Shown here: positions 5,379 through 8,898 of the stretch, piece by piece
Position numbering within the stretch: the stretch's first letter is position 1
Layout of the letters: the number at the start of each line of letters is the position of its first letter
Source: Bacteriovoracaceae bacterium UBA2428
Lineage (GTDB): Bacteria; Bdellovibrionota; UBA2428
NCBI GenBank assembly: GCA_002343545.1
Contig: DDRA01000005.1
Coordinates: forward strand, 18,507-27,404
Direction: 5' to 3'
Length of the DNA stretch: 8,898 nucleotides
Notes under the pieces: generated by a model
Seen by the model: the letters and a program-made list of their open reading frames with translations, nothing else
Told to the model about the DNA's origin: nothing
Database searches by the model: none
Made by a program: the position numbers and the translations under genes

Positions 5379-6455
5379 TCAGCGGCTCCAGATCGAGACG
5401 GCTTCGAGGTGCGGGGTTCCCGGGAAGGCGTCGACCGCCGACCAGCCTTGCAGGTGGTAGCCGGCGTCGCGCAAGAGCTTGGCGTCTTCCCGCAAACCCG
5501 TTTCGTGGCAGTGGTAGTTCAGGATCCACTTGGGGGTGCGCTCGAGCTCGGGCAGGCGACGCAGCAGCGCGCCGAAGCCGGGGCGCGGGGGGTCGAGCAG
5601 CCAAAGCTCGTGGTCGTCCTGCCCGAAGGCGCTGCGTTCGGCGGCTTCCTGGCGAGCCGAAACGCCCGGGCAAAAGTCGCGGCAGTTCTCGACGAGAAGC
5701 TCGGCGGCGGGCGCTTCGAACTCCGTGGCGAGCCCCGAGTCGCCCAGACGGCTCGCGTAACCGACGGTCAAGTTGCCGTAACCGGCACCCCATTCCCGCC
5801 AGGCCAGCCGGCCAATCCCGCACTCGTCCAGCAGCTCGAAGCCCACCGCGAAGAGCGCGCGGTTCGCTTCGGGGCCGGGTTGGGCGAAGAGGGCGATGAG
5901 CGAGCGCAGCGGGACGTCGTTGCCGTTCACGTCGGTCGAGGGCAGCCAAACCCGCGCGCGGGCCGGGATCAGGTGGAGTTCCTCGCCTTCGAAGGAGACT
6001 TCTTTCCGCTTCTGGCCGATCTCGACGGCCCAGCCGCGAGCGAGCTGACGTTTGAGCCAGTCGCCTTCGCGGAGGAGATCGCGGATGGCTTCGTTCGCGG
6101 TATCGATCCAAAGGCCGGCTTCGCGGTTCGGGCCCGAGCGGAAGCGCAGCTGCGCCATCTCGAGCGGGGGCGCGTCGAGTCGGACCATGGCCATCATTTC
6201 GAGGATCGTCGTCGAAGGGGTCTCGGGATCCTTCAACTCTTCGAAGGCGAAGCCGCCTTCGGGACGGCTCGGGCCGCGCAATCCCAATTTGCCCTTCCAC
6301 CACATGAGGTCGAGGCGCGTGCGATCGTGACGGGCCTCGGGGCGCATTTCGCGACGGGGGAGCGAGTCAAGCGTCGACGAAGCTTTCGCAAGCTTGGCTT
6401 GAAAGAGTTCTTCGACTCTTTGAGAATAGCGACTGGGAAAGAAGGCCTCGAGCAC
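5379..6455 (-). CDS. TrmA-like RNA 5-methyluridine methyltransferase family protein, atypical active site
   Basis: 358 residues, close to TrmA (about 366). The order of blocks matches the TrmA/RlmD family: a YSQRVEELFQAKL start, a charged ARHDRTRLDL strand, FAQPG (190-194, the FxQ SAM/uracil contact), GAGYGNLTV (223-231, SAM loop), ATEFE, DPPRPGFG (288-295), and the C-terminal VDAFPGTPHLEAV with the general-base Glu351. The catalytic Cys region normally reads SCNP or SCDP; here it is NYHCHETG with Cys315 in place but the following Asn-Pro lost. The N-terminal Fe-S cysteines of RlmD are absent. It may methylate U in tRNA or rRNA or act on another RNA; the divergence makes activity uncertain. 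The start is GTG at 6455, bounded by an in-frame stop at 6477-6479; the next ATG would cut off the conserved N-terminus. It leads an operon with the RlmL-like gene. Confidence 0.75.
   Translation of the reverse strand: MLEAFFPSRYSQRVEELFQAKLAKASSTLDSLPRREMRPEARHDRTRLDLMWWKGKLGLRGPSRPEGGFAFEELKDPETPSTTILEMMAMVRLDAPPLEMAQLRFRSGPNREAGLWIDTANEAIRDLLREGDWLKRQLARGWAVEIGQKRKEVSFEGEELHLIPARARVWLPSTDVNGNDVPLRSLIALFAQPGPEANRALFAVGFELLDECGIGRLAWREWGAGYGNLTVGYASRLGDSGLATEFEAPAAELLVENCRDFCPGVSARQEAAERSAFGQDDHELWLLDPPRPGFGALLRRLPELERTPKWILNYHCHETGLREDAKLLRDAGYHLQGWSAVDAFPGTPHLEAVSIWSR
6399..6427 (+). promoter_or_regulatory. Candidate sigma-70 promoter for the SixA-like gene, with spacer palindrome
   Basis: TTGAAA (6399-6404; five of six -35 bases) is followed after exactly 17 bases by GAGAAT (6422-6427; four of six -10 bases). 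Transcription would start near 6434, about 45 bases before the ATG at 6479. A 7-bp palindrome, AAAGAGT-tcttcg-ACTCTTT (6402-6421), fills the spacer, where an operator could sit. It lies inside the first codons of the divergent TrmA-like gene, so codon constraints could also explain the palindrome. Confidence 0.4.
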
Positions 6456-6478
6456 GGTCCATCGGTTATGGAGGTTTT

Positions 6479-6913
6479 ATGGGAAGCTGGCAACTCTATA
6501 TCCGTCACGCGCACCGGGAGACCGTCGATCCCGAGGCGGATAACGGACTCAGTGAGAAGGGTCGGGCCCAAGGCCAGGCTCTCGTGCGCGAGCTCGCCCG
6601 TCGTTCGCCGCTCCGGAAACCCTCGATGATCTACTCCAGCCCCAAGCTCCGCTGCCTCGAAACGGCGGCCTACGTCGCGGAATGGGCCGGGCTGCCCGTC
6701 GTGGAAGACGAGCGGATCGATACCCGGCATCCCCATGAGACCGAAAAGACGTTCCTCAAGAGGCTGCAGGATTTCTGGGCTTCCGAGCGTTCCCGGGGCG
6801 AAGCTTGCTACGTGACGCATGGAGATGTGCTTCCGTTTCTCGGGGAATGGGGCGGCTTGGGGCCCGTCGACGTGCGAAAAGGCTCCTACTTCTGGCTTGA
6901 GCTGGACGGCTGA
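6479..6913 (+). CDS. Histidine phosphatase (phosphoglycerate mutase-like fold), SixA-like
   Basis: 144 residues with all core features of the short branch of the histidine phosphatase superfamily. The phosphoacceptor is in IRHAHRE (Arg9, His10). The second block is YSSPKLRCLETA (Arg58, Glu61), an acidic residue is in DERID, and the second catalytic His is in VTHGD (His114). Length and the SEKGRAQGQ block match SixA-type phosphohistidine phosphatases, which remove phosphate from proteins such as histidine phosphotransfer proteins; the substrate here is inferred. It is cytoplasmic with no signal peptide. The ribosome site GGAGG (6470-6474) is four bases before ATG. It starts a plus-strand cluster with a hypothetical gene and a ppx-type gene, a pairing often seen in phosphate/polyphosphate modules. 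Confidence 0.85.
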   Translation: MGSWQLYIRHAHRETVDPEADNGLSEKGRAQGQALVRELARRSPLRKPSMIYSSPKLRCLETAAYVAEWAGLPVVEDERIDTRHPHETEKTFLKRLQDFWASERSRGEACYVTHGDVLPFLGEWGGLGPVDVRKGSYFWLELDG

Positions 6914-6937
6914 GTTCGTTACCTTCGGAAGCCTCCA

Positions 6938-7381
6938 ATGAAAGAGACCCACCCTCTGAAACGGAAGTCCATCAAACCCTCCGCGAGCACGATTCGCGGC
7001 ATGCTCCCGGGGCCGCAGTTCCGCGCCCTCGACGCGGCCATGCAGAGCCTCCGTTCGGCGGGCCTCCGCCTCGAATGGGCCTGGAAGGATAAGGATCTGG
7101 GTTGGGTTTGCATGGGCCTCTTGGGCGAAGACACGGTTTGCACGCTCGTCCCCACGGCCGATCCTTTCGTCGGCCGCATCGAACTGACCCGCGCCCAGCA
7201 GAAGGCCGCGGGCGAGCACCCCGACATGCCCAAGAAGTTCAAGGTCGTCCTGGCCCATCCGGGTGAAGAAACGAAGACCCGGGTCGTCTACGAGTTCGAA
7301 CTCAACACGACGGCCGAACGCGACCTGCTTTCGGACTTCGTCGAAGCCGTCGCTCCCTTTTTCGAGGATGCCGAGGCTTAA
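6938..7381 (+). CDS. Hypothetical 147-residue protein, possibly DUF3788-like
   Basis: A cytoplasmic-looking protein with no signal peptide, no membrane segment and no recognisable catalytic motif. After a basic N-terminus (KRKSIKPSAS) comes a central block with alternating aromatic and hydrophobic residues (LEWAWKDKDLGWVCMGLL, then CTLVPTADPFVGRIELTRAQQ), then a more polar C-terminal half ending in an acidic helix (LLSDFVEAVAPFFEDAEA). The GW...CTLVP...F pattern faintly recalls DUF3788/YdhG-like small domains, but I do not claim membership. It is preceded by GGAAG eight bases before the ATG. It lies 24 bases after the SixA-like gene and three bases before the ppx-type start, so it is almost certainly co-transcribed with both. 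Codon use matches the genes to its left. Confidence 0.7.
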   Translation: MKETHPLKRKSIKPSASTIRGMLPGPQFRALDAAMQSLRSAGLRLEWAWKDKDLGWVCMGLLGEDTVCTLVPTADPFVGRIELTRAQQKAAGEHPDMPKKFKVVLAHPGEETKTRVVYEFELNTTAERDLLSDFVEAVAPFFEDAEA

Positions 7382-7384
7382 TCC

Positions 7385-8245
7385 GTGATCCTGGCGGTCG
7401 TCGACCTGGGATCGAATTCCTTCAAGATGACCGTTGCCCAGTGGGTCCCCGAGTTGCGCTCGGGCCGGCCTTTTCGCGTGCTGCACAAGGAGCGGCACGC
7501 CGTTCAACTCGGCCGCAGCGTTTTCGCCGACGGTCGGATGTCCCCCAAGGCCCGTAAAGCGGCCCTTCGGGCCCTCGATCGGATGAACGTGCGGCTCAAG
7601 GACTTCGGCGTGCCCGTGCTTCGGGTCGTCGCCACGAGCGCCATCCGCGAAGCCGCGGACGGTCGCGATTTCGTCGAGGAAGTCCGCGACCGCATCGGCC
7701 TGCCCATCGAAATCATCACCGACGACCAGGAGTTCACCCACGAATGGTTGCGCGAGGGCCAGGTGCTCGGCTGTGTCACCTCGCTGGGGCAGGCCCTGCG
7801 CGGTTGCCCGGTGGAGCCGCTGGGCGTGATGGACTACGTGGCCGTGGCCTCGCGGGCCTTCGTCGAAGCCCATTGCCCGCAGGGACTGACGGCGCACAAC
7901 TTCCCGCGGCTGCCCTTCCTGGCCTTCAACCGCAAGGACCACCTGCAGCACGAATTCGTGGCGCGCGCCTTCGGCCTGCCGCGCGTGATGCTCAAGCAAC
8001 TGTTCGTGCCATCGAGCGAAGGGCAGATCCGCGCGGCGCGCGCCGGCTGGGGCATCACCGTGGTGCCCGAGCTGGGCGTGCGCGAGGCGCTCGGCAAGGG
8101 CGAGCTGGTGCAACTGCTGCCGCGCCATCGCCTGGGCGTGACCCTGCACTGGCACTGCTGGAATCTGCAGTCCGAGGTGCTGCAGTCGCTGACCGAGGCG
8201 CTGCGCGAGGCGGCCTCGCGGGTGCTCGGGCCGGTGGCGGGCTGA
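7385..8245 (+). CDS. Chimeric ORF: Ppx/GppA N-terminus joined to ArgP-like LysR C-terminus
   Basis: One open frame of 286 residues with a GTG start three bases after the previous stop. Residues 1 to about 111 are the start of an exopolyphosphatase/pppGpp phosphatase: VVDLGSNSFKMTVAQ (phosphate loop of the actin-like ATPase fold), VQLGRS, RALDRM, VVATSAIREA, RDFVEEVRDRIGLPIEII. The fold stops there, lacking the GGGS loop and everything beyond. Residues about 113-286 match the last 170-odd residues of ArgP/IciA LysR-type regulators: DDQEFTHEWLREGQVLGCVTS, QALRGC, LGVMDYVAVAS, FLAFNRKD, SSEGQ, ARAGWGITVVPELGV, HWHCWNL. The winged-helix domain is missing. Leucine codons are CTG in 19 of 24 cases after the junction but 4 of 10 before it. 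Each part is incomplete, so I do not expect a working protein; an assembly join is most likely. Confidence 0.85.
   Translation: MILAVVDLGSNSFKMTVAQWVPELRSGRPFRVLHKERHAVQLGRSVFADGRMSPKARKAALRALDRMNVRLKDFGVPVLRVVATSAIREAADGRDFVEEVRDRIGLPIEIITDDQEFTHEWLREGQVLGCVTSLGQALRGCPVEPLGVMDYVAVASRAFVEAHCPQGLTAHNFPRLPFLAFNRKDHLQHEFVARAFGLPRVMLKQLFVPSSEGQIRAARAGWGITVVPELGVREALGKGELVQLLPRHRLGVTLHWHCWNLQSEVLQSLTEALREAASRVLGPVAG
7709..7732. other. Junction between two unrelated sequence sources
   Basis: Family similarity switches from Ppx (IGLPIEII) to ArgP (DDQEFTHEWL) within these bases. The short GC-rich stretch ATCACCGACGACCAGGAG could be shared by the two sources, which would let an assembler cross over. 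No insertion-sequence end, target-site duplication, tRNA or integrase lies nearby to suggest a mobile-element boundary. Codon preference and the inferred taxonomic affiliation of genes change here. Confidence 0.75.
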
Positions 8246-8267
8246 ACCCAAAGGAGAAGGTCAGCTC

Positions 8268-8285
8268 GGGTTCGGGCCTGAACCC
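8268..8285. terminator. Hairpin between convergent ArgP-like and dioxygenase ends
   Basis: GGGTTC (8268-8273) pairs perfectly with GAACCC (8280-8285) around a six-base loop. It is followed on the plus strand only by TGTTTGG. It lies in the 48-base gap between the stop at 8245 and the stop of the opposing gene at 8294, a usual place for a bidirectional terminator. The stem is short and the T-tract poor. Confidence 0.35.
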
Positions 8286-8293
8286 TGTTTGGC

Positions 8294-8898
8294 TCAGGCG
8301 CCGGCCCGGGCCATGTCGTCCGTGACCTTGAGGTCGGCAACGCCTCCCGTGGCCACCGGGTCATCCGCATACAGCCGCTTGAAATCCAGGGTGGCTCGTT
8401 TTCCAGGCTGCGCCGGCACGCCGTTGACGCCGTGGAAGTTGAACACCTCGGGCACTCTTCGGAAGCCCGGCGCGTCCAGCCACAAGCGAACCAGGTGGCG
8501 GCGGCGCTCGGGCGCCGGATCGTTCTGGAACGAGGTGCGCGCATGCAGACTCGTGTAGTTGTTCATCACGACCATGTCCCCTCGTTCCAGGAAGAACGCG
8601 AGCCGGTTCTCGGGCTTGGTGGACACGCGGTCGAAGGCGTTCATGGCCTCGATCTCGATGGGCGTGAGCTCTTCGCCCAGCGACCTGTGGCCGGCCACGA
8701 TGTTGGAGCGCAGGTAGCGGGCGCTGAGCTGACCATCGCATATCGCGAACACCGGCACCCGTGCCGCCGTGACCGGCGGTGTTCCAGGGGCCTCCTCGCC
8801 GACCTGGTGGTAGTGGAACCCCCGGTAGAGAACCTGCAGCAGCTCGGGATCCGTCTCGCGCAGTTCGTCGTGCACGGTGACCGCGCTCACCACCACGG
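8294..8898 (-). CDS. TauD/TfdA-family Fe(II)/2-oxoglutarate dioxygenase, C-terminal part
   Basis: The frame is open to the window edge, so the gene is cut at its 5' end; the visible 200-odd residues are the C-terminal half. Family marks are SAVTVHDEL, LYRGFHYHQVGEEAPG, VPVFAICDGQLSARYLRS, a helical segment FDRVSTKPENRLAFFLERGDMVVMNN, then NNYTSLHARTSF, holding the second iron-binding His, and RRRHLVRLWLD, whose Arg binds 2-oxoglutarate. The HxD iron ligands would lie in the missing part. Such enzymes hydroxylate or cleave small substrates (taurine, aryloxyacetates, others); the substrate here cannot be told. The valine codons (GTG) near the edge are probably internal rather than the start. 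Its CTG-rich codon use and convergence with the ArgP-like part suggest both belong to the same, probably Burkholderiales, source rather than to the genome on the left. Confidence 0.85.
   Translation of the reverse strand, partial: VVVSAVTVHDELRETDPELLQVLYRGFHYHQVGEEAPGTPPVTAARVPVFAICDGQLSARYLRSNIVAGHRSLGEELTPIEIEAMNAFDRVSTKPENRLAFFLERGDMVVMNNYTSLHARTSFQNDPAPERRRHLVRLWLDAPGFRRVPEVFNFHGVNGVPAQPGKRATLDFKRLYADDPVATGGVADLKVTDDMARAGA

Noticed and set aside
5371..6303. N-terminal extension of the RlmL-like frame to 6303
   Set aside because: The extension is Arg/Pro-rich antisense-phase translation of the TrmA-like gene; family similarity begins only after the ATG at 5370.
7700..7750. Mobile-element or phage insertion boundary at the ppx/argP switch
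   Set aside because: No terminal repeats, target duplication, integrase, transposase or tRNA are visible; a join of two ordinary chromosomal sequences fits better.
6233..8251. 672-codon minus-strand open frame spanning the SixA-like, hypothetical and chimeric genes
   Set aside because: Its composition (His, Gln, Arg, Gly rich) is that of a shadow frame, and it runs across several well-supported plus-strand genes and across the junction.

Overview
The window is a high-GC bacterial chromosomal segment with short intergenic gaps. Bases 1 to about 7,715 look like one genome. I infer a Bdellovibrionota/deltaproteobacterial-type Gram-negative because of a signal-peptide beta-barrel protein ending in Phe, a SWIB-domain protein with a Lys/Ala/Pro tail, a Thermus-type MetRS with a CxxC...CxxH zinc motif, and stand-alone RNA methyltransferases. 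The phylum is a guess from protein style. From about 7,715 to the end the sequence looks like another organism, probably a Burkholderiales betaproteobacterium. The evidence is the C-terminal two-thirds of an ArgP-like LysR regulator, a TauD/TfdA dioxygenase, and a shift to CTG-dominated leucine codons.

Layout: a probable outer-membrane protein (minus, 82-840) is divergent from an OtsB-like HAD phosphatase (plus, 993-1745). That gene converges on a SWIB/histone-tail protein (minus, 1834-2190), with a very strong minus-strand terminator between them. A 393-base gap (2191-2583) with several inverted repeats, a terminator-like hairpin and a 17-bp stem separates the SWIB gene from the divergent metG (2584-4149). 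metG converges on a two-gene minus-strand RNA methyltransferase operon: TrmA-like (5379-6455), then RlmL-like THUMP methyltransferase (4183-5370). Only 23 bases separate the TrmA-like start from a plus-strand cluster: SixA-like histidine phosphatase (6479-6913), an unrecognised 147-residue protein (6938-7381) and the start of a Ppx/GppA phosphatase (7385).

The Ppx frame runs without a stop into ArgP sequence at about 7709-7732. Neither half is complete and the halves cut through both folds, so an assembly chimera is the most likely explanation, with a real recombination junction the less likely alternative. The right-hand 1.2 kb should not be used to interpret the left-hand genome until reads across the junction are checked.

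Functionally the left part is mostly housekeeping: tRNA charging, rRNA/tRNA methylation, nucleoid or DNA binding and phosphate metabolism (SixA beside Ppx). I see no CRISPR array, IS element, tRNA, rRNA or defence system. The points most worth a second look are the chimeric ORF, the structured metG leader with its possible coupled mini-ORF, and the divergent active-site motif of the TrmA-like enzyme.
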